The notes below the pieces were generated by a model, which ran no database searches, was not told the origin of the DNA, and saw nothing but the letters and a program-made list of their open reading frames with translations. Positions 27,364 through 38,361 of a stretch of DNA of 39,803 bases are shown here, one piece after another; the first letter of the stretch is position 1, and each line of letters opens with the position of its first letter. The DNA is from Eubacteriales Family XIII. Incertae Sedis bacterium (GTDB lineage Bacteria; Bacillota; Clostridia; Peptostreptococcales; Anaerovoracaceae), in NCBI GenBank assembly GCA_031260885.1, contig JAISKP010000213.1, positions 1 through 39,803 of the forward strand. Reading direction: 5' to 3'. A program made the position numbers and the translations under genes.

Positions 27364-28539
27364 ATGAATATGGCAACGCAGGCTTCTTCGCGTAAAAAGA
27401 AAAACAACAACAAACTGATTGCACTCATCGTGATTGTAATCTTGGTTATTGTGGGCGTGGCCGCCGCTTTGGCTTACCACAATATTTTTGTACAGGACAG
27501 AGACAGTTACGAGGGGCAGCTGAAAATTGCGCAGGAAAAGACGGCAGACGGCGAATATGAGGCCGCAGAGGAAGCCTATCTGAACGCGCTCGCCTATAAG
27601 CCGGATGATCCGGACACCATTCTTGCATTTGCGGATTTTTATATTTCGTGGGGACGGCGTGACCTTGATTACGGAAAATACGGTAAGGCGGCGACGCTGC
27701 TTGAAGCGCTGCAAGCGGCTGTAGGTCCGAATGCCGGGATCTATGAGCGATTGTTTACCCTGTACAGCACATCGCTGGATGATATCGAGGCGGCAAATCG
27801 TCAGACGCTGAAAGCGTACGAAAGCGGGGTGGGACCGGTTTCCGGCGTGACGGCGGCACCTGTGATTTCCCCGGCGGGGGGCACGTTTAACGAGCCGATC
27901 AACATTACGATCACCGCGGATGCAGGACTTCCGATCTTCTATTCGGAGAACGGAGAAATTCCGACGCTGGATACGGGTACCGCTTATGCGGAACCGTTCA
28001 AACTCAACAGCGCGCAGCCTGTTCGGGTGATCGCAGTGGTCATCTTTGAAAACGGACTGATCGGATGGCCGGTGCGCGCAGACTTCACAGTGGATTATCA
28101 ATTGGCTGTGAATGCGGATATCCTCGATTGCATCGGAATGAACGCGATCGAGATTCAACAGAACCGCGGACCGCTGTTTTATGTCGGATCCTATATGGGT
28201 GGATGGCAGTATCGTGATAAAGCATCGCAGTTTACGGTCGTGTTCCCGAGCGAGATCTTCGCGGATGGGGAATCCCCGGAGATTACGCCGCTTCCTGCCG
28301 GTGCGGTGGGCAGGGGTGTCGTGATGGGGATCGACCGGTTGCTTGTGGCTGCCAGTTTCCCGATTGCCCCCGATGACTTAATGCGGGCGCTTAATATCAC
28401 GGAATACGGGATTGATACGGCCGCAGCAGGAGGTCCGCATCTGATCGGAAAAGTCAACGGTCTCATTTATGATTTTGAACTTGAAAATGAGAAGACCGTG
28501 ATCGGAACAAAAATTGTCACCGTATCCTTGGCAAGCTGA
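27364..28539 (+). CDS. Membrane-anchored protein with TPR-like region and chitobiase/beta-hexosaminidase C-terminal-type (CHB_HEX_C) domain
   Basis: N-terminal TM; EYEAAEEAYLNALAYKPDDPD; PAGGTFNEPINITITADAGLPIFYSENGEIPTLDTGTAYAEPFKL. Confidence 0.65.
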   Translation: MNMATQASSRKKKNNNKLIALIVIVILVIVGVAAALAYHNIFVQDRDSYEGQLKIAQEKTADGEYEAAEEAYLNALAYKPDDPDTILAFADFYISWGRRDLDYGKYGKAATLLEALQAAVGPNAGIYERLFTLYSTSLDDIEAANRQTLKAYESGVGPVSGVTAAPVISPAGGTFNEPINITITADAGLPIFYSENGEIPTLDTGTAYAEPFKLNSAQPVRVIAVVIFENGLIGWPVRADFTVDYQLAVNADILDCIGMNAIEIQQNRGPLFYVGSYMGGWQYRDKASQFTVVFPSEIFADGESPEITPLPAGAVGRGVVMGIDRLLVAASFPIAPDDLMRALNITEYGIDTAAAGGPHLIGKVNGLIYDFELENEKTVIGTKIVTVSLAS

Positions 28540-28596
28540 TCAGACGGGATGCGCAGGGTGCTGTTTGATGGATCATCAGAACGAAATGGAGATAAA

Positions 28597-30222
28597 ATGA
28601 CAAAAGAAAAAGGTAAATACTACATCACAACGCCGATCTATTATCCGAGTTCAAACCTGCATGTCGGACACACGTACTGTACGGTGATGGCCGATGCAAT
28701 GGCACGGTTCAAACGCCTCAGCGGGTATGACGTCTGGTTTCTGACGGGAACCGACGAACACGGACAGAAGATCCAGAAGATCGCGATTGAAGAGGGTGTT
28801 TCACCGCAGGCGCACGTTGACGGCATTGTCGAAGGGATCAAAAAGCTCTGGGCAATGATGGAGATTTCTTACGATGATTTCATCCGTACGACGGAGGATC
28901 GCCATAAAAGGCGTGTGCAGGAGATTTTCAGGCGCATCAACAATGCGGGGGATATTTACAGAGGCATCTATGAGGGCTGGTATTGCACGCCTTGCGAATC
29001 TTTCTGGACGGATACGCAACTCGTAGACGGGAAGTGCCCGGATTGCGGACGCCCCGTGGAAAAGGCGCGTGAAACAGCCTATTTTTTCAGGTTGTCGAAA
29101 TATGCCGATCGGCTTCTTGAGCTCTTTGAAAATAATCCGGGTTTTCTGGAACCCGAAACGAGACGAAACGAAATGGTTCAGTTTATCAAACAGGGATTGG
29201 AGGATCTGTGCATCTCCCGTTCTTCGTTCAACTGGGGCATTCAGGTTCCGATTGAAGAGGATCAGGTCATTTACGTTTGGCTCGATGCGCTGTCGAACTA
29301 TATCACGGCGCTTGGGTATCCTGTGGTAGATGGGGTCTCCGGCGAAGATGATCTTTACAAAAAATTCTGGCCTGCGGACGTACATCTTGTCGGCAAAGAA
29401 ATTGTTCGCTTTCATACGATTATATGGCCGGCAATGCTCCTGTCGATGAACGAACCGCTCCCGAAGAAGGTGCTCGGTCACGGTTGGTTGCTGCTCGAGG
29501 GCGGAAAAATGTCCAAATCCAAGGGCAATGTGATCGACCCCGTGAAGCTCATCGAGCGTTATGGCGTAGACGCCCTGAAGTACTTCCTCCTGCGAGAATA
29601 TACATTCGGACAGGACGGGCTGTTCACAAACGAAGCGCTGCTCGGCAGGATCAACGGCGACCTTGCAAACGATCTCGGCAATCTGCTTTCGCGGACGATC
29701 GGAATGGCGGATAAATATACGGATGGGATCATCGAAGCCCCGGCAGGCGCATACGGAGAAGGACCGGGGAAGGCATTCGACACGGATCTGAAAGCGATCG
29801 CTGTTTCTGTCGCTGGAAAGGTTGAGGCATTTTTGGACGAGTTCGCATTTAACCGCGCATTGGAGGAAATCTGGGTTCTCGTGCGGCGCAGCAATAAATA
29901 CATCGATGAAAATGCGCCATGGGTGCTTGCGAAAGATGAAACACAGAAAGCCAGACTCGGTGAGGTACTTTACAACCTTGCCGAATCACTCCGGATCGTT
30001 TCAGTCCTGATCCAGCCCTTCATGCATCATTCTTCGGATGAAATCCGGCTTCAACTTGGCATTGTGCAGGACGAAATCTTATGGGACGACGCTTCCAGAT
30101 TTGCGGTTACGTCTGTGTATCGCACGGCGAAGGGACCGGCGCTTTTCCCACGACTTGACGTCGAGAAGGAGATGGAAGCGCTTGCGGAACTGAACCCTGC
30201 AGGTGCAGAATCTGCGGACTGA
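28597..30222 (+). CDS. metG: Methionyl-tRNA synthetase
   Basis: MTKEKGKYYITTPIYYPSSNLHVGHTY; CTPCESFW...CPDCG; KMSKSKGNV. Confidence 0.95.
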   Translation: MTKEKGKYYITTPIYYPSSNLHVGHTYCTVMADAMARFKRLSGYDVWFLTGTDEHGQKIQKIAIEEGVSPQAHVDGIVEGIKKLWAMMEISYDDFIRTTEDRHKRRVQEIFRRINNAGDIYRGIYEGWYCTPCESFWTDTQLVDGKCPDCGRPVEKARETAYFFRLSKYADRLLELFENNPGFLEPETRRNEMVQFIKQGLEDLCISRSSFNWGIQVPIEEDQVIYVWLDALSNYITALGYPVVDGVSGEDDLYKKFWPADVHLVGKEIVRFHTIIWPAMLLSMNEPLPKKVLGHGWLLLEGGKMSKSKGNVIDPVKLIERYGVDALKYFLLREYTFGQDGLFTNEALLGRINGDLANDLGNLLSRTIGMADKYTDGIIEAPAGAYGEGPGKAFDTDLKAIAVSVAGKVEAFLDEFAFNRALEEIWVLVRRSNKYIDENAPWVLAKDETQKARLGEVLYNLAESLRIVSVLIQPFMHHSSDEIRLQLGIVQDEILWDDASRFAVTSVYRTAKGPALFPRLDVEKEMEALAELNPAGAESAD

Positions 30223-30272
30223 AATTATTGAAGATATTGAAAATGTTGAAAATGTGAAGAGAAGGGTCTCTG

Positions 30273-31100
30273 ATGTTTTTTGATTCGCATGCGCACATCA
30301 ATCATGAAGAATACAGCCCGGAAGCGCGGGCACAGCTTGCACGTTCGATCGAGCTTTCGGACGTCGGCTTTGTCGTAGATGTCGGTTTTGATCTGAATTC
30401 GTCCGCTCAGGCTGTAGCGGATGCGGCGCAATACGATTGGTGCTATGCCGCGGTCGGCGTTCATCCGCATGACGCGGCGGAGATGAACGATGAGATACTG
30501 ACCCGGATCGAAGCGCTGGCGGCTGCGCCAAAGGTCGTCGCGATCGGTGAAATCGGGCTGGACTTCTTCAGAAATATTTCACCGGAAGACGATCAACGCT
30601 ATTGGTTTCGGAAGCAGATCAGACTGGGACTGAAACTGGGGTTGCCGATCCTCATCCACGACCGGGACAGCGCCGGTGAAACGATCCGCATTCTGACAGA
30701 GGAAGGTGCTCTTTCCGATATGCGCAGATCCGTGTTTCCGCCAAATCCCGTGACCGGCATACCCGACGCACGCATCTTATTGCACTGTTATTCCGGCACC
30801 GCTGACGAAGCGCTCCTTCTGATCGAACAAGGTGCAACGATCTCGCTTGCAGGTCCCGTTACCTACAAAAAAAACACGAAGACCGCGGAGGTCGCAGCAC
30901 GTGTTCCGCTTTCACATCTGCTGATCGAGACGGATGCACCGTATCTGTCCCCCGAACCTTTTCGCGGCAAGCCGAATTCATCTCCGTTTGTTGTCCATAC
31001 CGCACAGAAGATTGCGGACTTCAGAGGCGTGGCGCGCTCCGAAATCGAAGAGACCACCTGCGCAAACGCATGCCGGTTCTTCGGCATCGACCGCAAATGA
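30273..31100 (+). CDS. TatD family hydrolase
   Basis: MFFDSHAHINHEEY; GVHPHDA; GEIGLDFFRN; ETDAPYLSPEPFRGKPN. Confidence 0.93.
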   Translation: MFFDSHAHINHEEYSPEARAQLARSIELSDVGFVVDVGFDLNSSAQAVADAAQYDWCYAAVGVHPHDAAEMNDEILTRIEALAAAPKVVAIGEIGLDFFRNISPEDDQRYWFRKQIRLGLKLGLPILIHDRDSAGETIRILTEEGALSDMRRSVFPPNPVTGIPDARILLHCYSGTADEALLLIEQGATISLAGPVTYKKNTKTAEVAARVPLSHLLIETDAPYLSPEPFRGKPNSSPFVVHTAQKIADFRGVARSEIEETTCANACRFFGIDRK

Positions 31101-32509
31101 AAATGGATTCGTTTGGTTTGGGGCTGATTCCGGAAGGCGGACATGTCATCGTCGGTTTTTCCGGCGGTGCAGATTCGTCCTGTCTCTTGCATATGCTTCA
31201 TGCGTTGCAGCGACAGGAACCGTCCCCTTTTGTATCGGAGCCCTTTGTCGTCCCTTTCGGAATCACCGCCGTCCATGTCAACCATGGGCTGCGCTCGGGT
31301 GAAGCGGATGCGGATCAAGCACACTGTGAAGCCTTCTGTCAAAAGCTCGGTGTCCCGATCACGGTTGTGCATGTTGATGTCACATCGCTCGCCGCAGCGC
31401 TGAATCAGACGACTGAGGAGGCGGGCAGGACTGCCCGCTACAGCGCCTTTCTGGATGCGGCACAAGAGGCGGCATCGGCATCAGCGCTGCCTGCCGCGAA
31501 AGTTCGAATCGCGCTTGCACATAATAAAAATGATCGAATTGAAACCGTTCTTATGCGCCTGCTCCGAGGTACGGGTCCGGACGGACTCGCCGCAATGACG
31601 GAACGTCGCAGCGGCGAAGGCTTGTTTGACGTGATTCGTCCGCTGATTGATACGGACAGAATCGAGATTGAACGGTATTGCGCTGAAAACGGAATTTCAT
31701 TTTGCACGGACAGCACGAACGAGAAAACGGATTTCCTCAGGAACAAACTTCGCTTGGAACTCCTGCCGCTTCTTGCATCCGAATATAATCCTGCCATCGG
31801 AGATGCACTGTTTCGTTTGAGTGTGGCCGCTGCAGAGGATCGGGATTATTTCGGAGGGATTATTCAGTCAGTGCTGGAAGAACACAGGGTGTTTTCAGAG
31901 GGCGGCGCAGTGCTTTCATGCAGCGTACTTGCGGCGGCACATCCTGCTGTGCGGCACCGAATCGTTAAGCGGGTTTTTGCGGAGATCGGCTTGACACAGG
32001 ACATTTCAGCCGTACATTTGGCGGCGGCGGATGAACTGATTGTGAAAGGATTAACAGGGAAACGTGTGGATTTTCCGAACGGATATCGGCTTGAAATTTC
32101 ATATGAGCAGGTGGTGTTCTCCGGATCGTCCCCTTTTGTTTCCGAACCGTTCCCAACGGCCTCTCCACGTCTCATCACCGAATACCTTTCGCCGCAGGAA
32201 GCGCTGCGCTGTCCGGTAGGTGAAGCCGGCATCGATCTGGATGCTGAGCGATTGATCGAGGCCGATGCAGTACCGGCGCTTCGGACAAGAAAATCGGGGG
32301 ACCGGATCAGTCCGGAGGGCATGGACGGTAGCAGAAAATTACAGGATGTCTTCGTCGATCTGAAAATACCCCGGGGGGAACGCGACGCCCTTCCTTTGCT
32401 CGCCGTCGGCAGCGAAGTCCTTTTGATCCCGGGTATCAGAAAGAGCAGACTGTATAAACCGAATGAAGTTACAACAAAAATCTGTCGTTATTTAATTGTA
32501 TATGATTGA
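31097..32509 (+). CDS. tilS: tRNA(Ile)-lysidine synthase
   Basis: VIVGFSGGADSSCLLHML; HVNHGLR; HNKNDRIETVLMRLLRGTG; ATGA overlap with tatD. Confidence 0.92.
   Translation: MKMDSFGLGLIPEGGHVIVGFSGGADSSCLLHMLHALQRQEPSPFVSEPFVVPFGITAVHVNHGLRSGEADADQAHCEAFCQKLGVPITVVHVDVTSLAAALNQTTEEAGRTARYSAFLDAAQEAASASALPAAKVRIALAHNKNDRIETVLMRLLRGTGPDGLAAMTERRSGEGLFDVIRPLIDTDRIEIERYCAENGISFCTDSTNEKTDFLRNKLRLELLPLLASEYNPAIGDALFRLSVAAAEDRDYFGGIIQSVLEEHRVFSEGGAVLSCSVLAAAHPAVRHRIVKRVFAEIGLTQDISAVHLAAADELIVKGLTGKRVDFPNGYRLEISYEQVVFSGSSPFVSEPFPTASPRLITEYLSPQEALRCPVGEAGIDLDAERLIEADAVPALRTRKSGDRISPEGMDGSRKLQDVFVDLKIPRGERDALPLLAVGSEVLLIPGIRKSRLYKPNEVTTKICRYLIVYD
31214..31256 (+). repeat. In-frame copy of a CCGTCCCCTTTTGT-containing element inside tilS
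   Basis: ACAGGAACCGTCCCCTTTTGTATCGGAGCCC; encodes QEPSPFVSEPF. Confidence 0.5.
32121..32155 (+). repeat. Second in-frame copy of the same element in tilS
   Basis: CCGGATCGTCCCCTTTTGTTTCCGAACCGTTCCC; encodes GSSPFVSEPF. Confidence 0.5.
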
Positions 32510-32603
32510 TTTCCATGATAAAATTTATGGGTTACATATGAACCCGATTTGAGACTTCGAAGGGATTAAAACACTGTAACGCTGGAAGGGAGTATCAATA
32601 CCA

Positions 32604-34667
32604 TTGAAAAAAACCACATACCGAAACATCGGCTTTTATGTGCTGATCATCGTTGTCGTCATCATTGCTGCATTTATGATTCGCGGGGCAACGGCCGAGG
32701 AAGGACCGAAGGAAATTCCGTTTTCCGAACTCGTAAGCGAATTTAAAGATAAAAACGTCACGGAAATTGAGATCGTCGATACGCGTATCTCCGCCACGTT
32801 AAAAAACAAAAATGAAGTTGTGAGCTATACCTCCAGCTATCTGGAACTGAACTGGCTGCTCAGTTCCTATGTGGGAGAGCAGCTTGAAAGCGGTACGCTG
32901 AAATACACGAGTCCTGCGCCGAAAGGCGGTAATATCCTCATGACATTGCTGCCGACGATACTCATGATTGCGTTCCTGATCTTTTTCATGTACATGATTA
33001 TGAACAACGGAGCGGGCGGCGGCGGGAAGGTCATGCAATTCGGCAAAAGCCGGGCGAAACTGCACAAACAGGGCAGTGGTTCGCAGGTGACCTTTGACGA
33101 TGTGGCCGGTCTCGATGAAGAAAAGGAAGAGCTGACAGAGGTTGTCGACTTCCTGAAAAATCCAAAAAAATATAACGAATTGGGTGCCAGAATTCCGAAG
33201 GGCATTCTTTTGATCGGTCCTCCCGGGACAGGTAAAACCTATATTTCCAAAGCGGCTGCGGGCGAAGCGGGCGTACCGTTCTTTTCGATCAGCGGTTCGG
33301 ACTTTGTCGAAATGTTCGTCGGCGTCGGCGCATCGCGCGTCCGCGATCTGTTCGAACAGGCGAAGAAAAATTCACCCTGTATCATCTTCATCGATGAGAT
33401 CGACGCGGTCGGCAGAAAACGCGGCGCAGGTCTTGGCGGTGGTCACGACGAGCGCGAACAGACGCTGAATCAACTCCTCGTCGAGATGGATGGCTTCGGC
33501 GAAAATTCGGGCATCATCATCCTTGCGGCGACGAACCGTCCCGACATTCTCGATCCGGCCTTGCTTCGTCCGGGCAGATTTGACCGTCAGGTCATGATCG
33601 GCATTCCCGATATCAAGGGTCGCGAAGCGATCTTCCGCGTCCACTCGAAGAACAAGCCGCTCGACGACGGCGTTGAGCCTAAAGTCCTTGCGCGCAGGAC
33701 GCCGGGGTTTACGCCGGCGGACATCGAGAACATGCTGAACGAAGCGGCGCTTTTGACCGCGCGCCGCAACGGTCGCAAGATCCGCATGGACGAAATCGAA
33801 GAAGCGATCACCAAGGTCATCGCCGGTCCGGAAAAAAAGAGCCGCGTCATCAGTGATGCGGAGCGAAAACTCACCGCTTATCACGAAGCAGGGCACGCGA
33901 TCGTTGCCCGCGCACTGCCGCAGACGGATCCCGTACATCAGATCACGATCATTCCGCGCGGCAGAGCCGGCGGCTTCACGATGGTGCTACCGAAGGAAGA
34001 TAAGTACTACGGTACAAAGACTGAGATGCAGGAGCAGATCATTCACCTGCTCGGCGGACGCGTCGCCGAAAAGCTCACGCTTGATGACATCAGCACGGGT
34101 GCCAGCAACGATATTCAGCGCGCAACCGATATCGCACGGGACATGGTCACGAAGTACGGCTTCTCGGAAAAACTCGGTCCGGTGAATTACAGTGCATCCG
34201 ACGAGGTGTTTCTCGGCAAGGATTTCACAACGCACAAGAACTATTCAGAGGAGATCGCATCGGAGATCGATGAGGAGATCAAGGTGCTCATCGAAGAAGC
34301 GTTTGTCTGCGCTGAAAAGATTCTTTCGGAACACTTAGACAAGCTCCGCGATGTGGCAAATGCACTGCTTGAAGTCGAAACGCTCGACGGCGAACAGTTT
34401 GAAGCGCTGTATACCGGGGAACTGACCTTGGATGATCTCGTGGAGCAGATCAAAAATGACGAAATGGATATTCAGGAGAAGAACGCAAAAGAGGCGGCTG
34501 AAACAGAGTTGCTTCTTGCTGAATCGGAACTTGATACGCTTGCGGACGACGCGGATTTCCAAGGAGAAGAAGGAGAAGAAGCGGACGATTTTGCGTGGGA
34601 ACCGGAGGAAGAGACTGCGGATGAAACATCGGCACCGGATTCCGATTCTGATGGTGAGCAGAAATGA
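32604..34667 (+). CDS. ftsH: ATP-dependent zinc metalloprotease FtsH
   Basis: [34 protein letters not shown] start. Confidence 0.97.
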   Translation: MKKTTYRNIGFYVLIIVVVIIAAFMIRGATAEEGPKEIPFSELVSEFKDKNVTEIEIVDTRISATLKNKNEVVSYTSSYLELNWLLSSYVGEQLESGTLKYTSPAPKGGNILMTLLPTILMIAFLIFFMYMIMNNGAGGGGKVMQFGKSRAKLHKQGSGSQVTFDDVAGLDEEKEELTEVVDFLKNPKKYNELGARIPKGILLIGPPGTGKTYISKAAAGEAGVPFFSISGSDFVEMFVGVGASRVRDLFEQAKKNSPCIIFIDEIDAVGRKRGAGLGGGHDEREQTLNQLLVEMDGFGENSGIIILAATNRPDILDPALLRPGRFDRQVMIGIPDIKGREAIFRVHSKNKPLDDGVEPKVLARRTPGFTPADIENMLNEAALLTARRNGRKIRMDEIEEAITKVIAGPEKKSRVISDAERKLTAYHEAGHAIVARALPQTDPVHQITIIPRGRAGGFTMVLPKEDKYYGTKTEMQEQIIHLLGGRVAEKLTLDDISTGASNDIQRATDIARDMVTKYGFSEKLGPVNYSASDEVFLGKDFTTHKNYSEEIASEIDEEIKVLIEEAFVCAEKILSEHLDKLRDVANALLEVETLDGEQFEALYTGELTLDDLVEQIKNDEMDIQEKNAKEAAETELLLAESELDTLADDADFQGEEGEEADDFAWEPEEETADETSAPDSDSDGEQK

Positions 34668-36214
34668 CGGTAAATACGACCGCCGGATTGAAAGAGAAGA
34701 AAAACGAAATTGCACTTGCCGGCGGACAGAAACGAATCGATACACAGCATCAGAGCGGCAAACTGACCGCAAGAGAGCGGCTTGATCTGCTGTTTGACGA
34801 AGGCAGTTTCGTAGAACTCGATGTCTTTGTAACACATCGATGTAACAATTTCGGTATGGACGAAAAGCATACGCCCGGCGATGGCGTCGTGACCGGCTAC
34901 GGACAGATCGGCGGACGTACGGTCTTCGCTTACGCACAGGATTTTACGGTTTTAGGCGGTTCGCTGGGTGAATATCATGCCGGAAAGATCGTAAAAATTC
35001 AGCAGATGGCATTGGAAAACGGCGCACCGATCATCGGTCTCAATGACAGCGGCGGTGCACGTATACAAGAAGGCGTTGCCGCGCTTTCCGGATACGGCAA
35101 GATCTTCTATAACAATACGATCAGCTCCGGTGTGATCCCGCAGATCTCTGTCATCATGGGACCGTGTGCAGGCGGTGCCGTGTACAGTCCCGCTATAACG
35201 GATTTCATCTTTATGGTCGAGGGAACAAGCAGGATGTTCATCACGGGACCGGACGTCATCAAGACTGCAACCGGTGAAGAGATTACTTCCGAGGCGCTCG
35301 GCGGTGCAAAGACGCACAATAAGACGAGCGGCGTTGCGCACTTCATGGGTAAAACCGATCAGGAAGTGCTTGAGCAAGTAAAGGAATTGCTGACTTATCT
35401 GCCGTCAAACAATACGGAAAAACCGCCGTTTGATCTTTCCGATCACGGGGATGTGCACAGACTTATTCCGGAACTAAACGACATCGTTCCGGAAGATTCG
35501 TCAAAAGCTTATGATGTGTACAGTGTCATAAAACTGCTTGCGGACGAAGCGCAGTATTTCGATGTCATGGAAAAATATGCACGGAACATCGTTACCTGTT
35601 ACATCCGGATTGCGGGGGAAGTGGTTGGGGTCATCGCAAACCAGCCGAAAGTTGCCGCGGGCTGCCTCGATATTAACGCGTCGGATAAGGCAGCGCGGTT
35701 TATCCGGCGGTGCGATGCATTTAATACACCGATTCTCGTCCTTGAAGACGTCCCCGGCTTTCTGCCCGGGTCGAATCAGGAAGCCGGCGGCATCATTCGC
35801 CACGGTGCCAAGTTGCTATACGCTTTTAGCGAAGCGACCGTACCGAAGGTTACGATCATTCTGCGCAAAGCATACGGCGGTGCCTATATCGCCATGTGCA
35901 ATAAGGAGTTGGGTGCGGATCTTGTCTATGCGTGGCCGACCGCACAGATTGCGGTCATGGGCGCAACGGGTGCCGCAAACATCGTCTTCAAAAAAGAGAT
36001 CAGCGCGGCGGCGGATCCGGAGGCAAAGCGCATCGAGAAAATCCGCGAATATGAAGAACTGTTCGGTACGCCTGAGCGCGCAGCCGAGCTCGGCTATGTG
36101 GAAGACATTATCGAACCCGCTGAGACGCGCCGTCGGCTGATCAGCGCCTATAAGATGCTTGCGGATAAGGATAAGTCGCTTCCATGGAAGAAGCACGGTA
36201 ATATTCCGCTGTAA
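34664..36214 (+). CDS. Acyl-CoA carboxylase/decarboxylase carboxyltransferase subunit (MmdA/PccB-like)
   Basis: [43 protein letters not shown] overlap with ftsH. Confidence 0.93.
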   Translation: MTVNTTAGLKEKKNEIALAGGQKRIDTQHQSGKLTARERLDLLFDEGSFVELDVFVTHRCNNFGMDEKHTPGDGVVTGYGQIGGRTVFAYAQDFTVLGGSLGEYHAGKIVKIQQMALENGAPIIGLNDSGGARIQEGVAALSGYGKIFYNNTISSGVIPQISVIMGPCAGGAVYSPAITDFIFMVEGTSRMFITGPDVIKTATGEEITSEALGGAKTHNKTSGVAHFMGKTDQEVLEQVKELLTYLPSNNTEKPPFDLSDHGDVHRLIPELNDIVPEDSSKAYDVYSVIKLLADEAQYFDVMEKYARNIVTCYIRIAGEVVGVIANQPKVAAGCLDINASDKAARFIRRCDAFNTPILVLEDVPGFLPGSNQEAGGIIRHGAKLLYAFSEATVPKVTIILRKAYGGAYIAMCNKELGADLVYAWPTAQIAVMGATGAANIVFKKEISAAADPEAKRIEKIREYEELFGTPERAAELGYVEDIIEPAETRRRLISAYKMLADKDKSLPWKKHGNIPL

Positions 36215-36245
36215 AAGACGTCTGATCAGGAGGAACTTAAGGATC

Positions 36246-37091
36246 ATGCTATTAGCGTTTGACGTTGGCAATACAAATATTGTGCTCGGGGTTTTCAATG
36301 AAGGAAAGCTCATTCAAAACTGGAGAATGGAAACCTTCAATTCCAGAAGCGCCGATGAATACGGCATGCTGATCAACCAGCTTTTCGCTTATGAGGGATT
36401 GGATCCGGCAGATGTGGATGACGTGATCATCTCAACCGTCGTCCCGTCCATCCTCTATACGATTCTCCATACGGCCATGAAATATTTCAAACGGCGCGCC
36501 ATCGTTGTCGGCCCCGGCATCAAGACCGGTCTGATCGTCAAGTACGACAATCCAAGCCAGGTAGGTGCCGACCGCATCGTCAACGCAGTCGCCGCGCTCA
36601 CCAAATACGGCGGTCCGCTTGTGATCGTCGATCTCGGAACGGCAACGACCTTCTGCGCGGTTACGGAAAAATGGGAATACCTTGGCGGCAGCATTGCGCC
36701 CGGACTTAAGATTGCCTCGGATGCCCTCTTTGAAAAAACATCAAAGCTACCGAGGGTTGAACTCGAAGCCCCGGGATCAACGATTTGCCGTAACACCATC
36801 GAGAGCATGCAATCCGGTCTCGTTTACGGTCATATGGGAACGATTGAATACATCTGTAAACGCATGTCGATAGAGTTGGCGGAATATGATAAAAGCGGTA
36901 AGCCCGTGCGTGTGATCGCAACGGGCGGCATGGCACAGATGATGACGCGGGAGATCAGTTGTGTCGATCATGTGGATCGGCTGCTCACGCTGGAAGGACT
37001 CAGCATCATTTACGAAAAAAATAAAAACATCGGACCGGACAGAAGCGTCTCGCCGGAGGAACAATCCGAAATCATCACCTTTGTAAGATAG
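36246..37091 (+). CDS. coaX: Type III pantothenate kinase
   Basis: MLLAFDVGNTNIVLGVF; VGADRIVNAVAA; VDLGTATTF; GGSIAPGL. Confidence 0.95.
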   Translation: MLLAFDVGNTNIVLGVFNEGKLIQNWRMETFNSRSADEYGMLINQLFAYEGLDPADVDDVIISTVVPSILYTILHTAMKYFKRRAIVVGPGIKTGLIVKYDNPSQVGADRIVNAVAALTKYGGPLVIVDLGTATTFCAVTEKWEYLGGSIAPGLKIASDALFEKTSKLPRVELEAPGSTICRNTIESMQSGLVYGHMGTIEYICKRMSIELAEYDKSGKPVRVIATGGMAQMMTREISCVDHVDRLLTLEGLSIIYEKNKNIGPDRSVSPEEQSEIITFVR

Positions 37092-37124
37092 CGCCCGCAT
37101 AGGACGACGGAATTTACAGACAGC

Positions 37125-38108
37125 ATGAATCAGAAACAGATCAAAATCGGAAATCTGACGTTGGACAATCCGTTTATTCTGGCACCCATGGCCGGCATCA
37201 CCGACGGATCGTTCAGGCGCATCTGTCGCGGGCAGGGCGCAGCGTTGGTATACTCCGAGATGGTGAGCGCAAAAGGTCTTTGGTATGAAGGCGCAAAATC
37301 CTTTGAACTTTTGAGTTTTAAAGAAGAAGAAAAACCGATCGCCTTTCAACTTTTCGGAAACGACCCTGAAATCATGGGCACGATCGCGGAACGCCTGAAC
37401 GGATACGAAAATGCAATTCTTGATGTAAACATGGGCTGTCCGGTAGCGAAAGTGACAGGCAATGGGGAGGGAAGCGCCTTGATGAAAGATCCTGACCGGG
37501 CAGGACGAATCCTGGAAGCGATCTGCAGCAAATCGAAAAAACCGGTAACGGCAAAGATTCGAGCGGGCTGGGATGAATCTCATATCAATGCAGCAGAGGT
37601 CGCAAGCATCCTGCAAGCCGCGGGTGCGGCGGCAATTGCAATACACGGAAGAACAAGAGAACAGTACTACAGCGGCAAAGCAGACTGGATCGTCATCGCG
37701 GATGTCAAAGCGGCGGTAGACATTCCGGTCATCGGTAGCGGCGACGTAATGACCAGCGCGGATGCGGTGCGCATGATGCAGGAAACCGGTTGCGACGCAG
37801 TAATGATCGCCAGAGGCGCCCTGGGAAACCCCTGGATCTTCAAGGAGTCAATTCAACGATATAAAGGCGAAGACGCGGAAAAAATAAGGGAAGCGAAGCC
37901 GACCCTTGCGGAGAAAGTGCAAATGTTCTGTCAGCAGGCACAAATGACAGCAGAAGAAAAAGGCGAATACACAGCCGTAAGAGAAATGCGCAAACAAGCC
38001 GGCTGGTACTTCAAGGGCGTTCCCGGCGCAACAAAACTAAGAGCCCGCGTCAACAAAATCGAAACAATCGAAAGCCTGCTCGACACAATCAATCAAGTAA
38101 TCGCTTGA
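37125..38108 (+). CDS. dusB: tRNA-dihydrouridine synthase (DusB type)
   Basis: LAPMAGITDGSFRRICR; NMGCPVAKVTGNGEGSALM; IHGRTREQYYSGKADW. Confidence 0.93.
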   Translation: MNQKQIKIGNLTLDNPFILAPMAGITDGSFRRICRGQGAALVYSEMVSAKGLWYEGAKSFELLSFKEEEKPIAFQLFGNDPEIMGTIAERLNGYENAILDVNMGCPVAKVTGNGEGSALMKDPDRAGRILEAICSKSKKPVTAKIRAGWDESHINAAEVASILQAAGAAAIAIHGRTREQYYSGKADWIVIADVKAAVDIPVIGSGDVMTSADAVRMMQETGCDAVMIARGALGNPWIFKESIQRYKGEDAEKIREAKPTLAEKVQMFCQQAQMTAEEKGEYTAVREMRKQAGWYFKGVPGATKLRARVNKIETIESLLDTINQVIA

Positions 38109-38159
38109 GGCCTACAGATTCCGGCGGACACAGATGCAGCCGGTCGCCCCAACAAAAAC

Positions 38160-38280
38160 TGGGCATTTACAATAAAATGAAACGGTCGGCACTTTGGACA
38201 ACTTCGTTAACGCGCCTTCGGCTTGGACGGAACTGAAGTTGTTGCCAAAGTGGCGCCCGTTTCATTTTGTAAATGTGCCA
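38160..38280. repeat. Large imperfect inverted repeat (about 57-bp arms)
   Basis: TGGGCATTTACAATAAAATGAAACGGTCGGCACTTTGG... against ...CCAAAGTGGCGCCCGTTTCATTTTGTAAATGTGCCA. Confidence 0.75.
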
Positions 38281-38361
38281 GTTTCCAGGCTGCGCCCGCT
38301 GCGTCTGTGTCCGCCGGATCCCGCTGCCGTAGACATCCCGTATTACATTTTCTGTGCGCAA

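Noticed and set aside
30962-31010. Third SPFV-coding repeat in tatD (NSSPFVVHT)
   Set aside because: Aligns with the normal TatD segment (NEPxYVxHV-type) and lacks the CCGTCCCC core.
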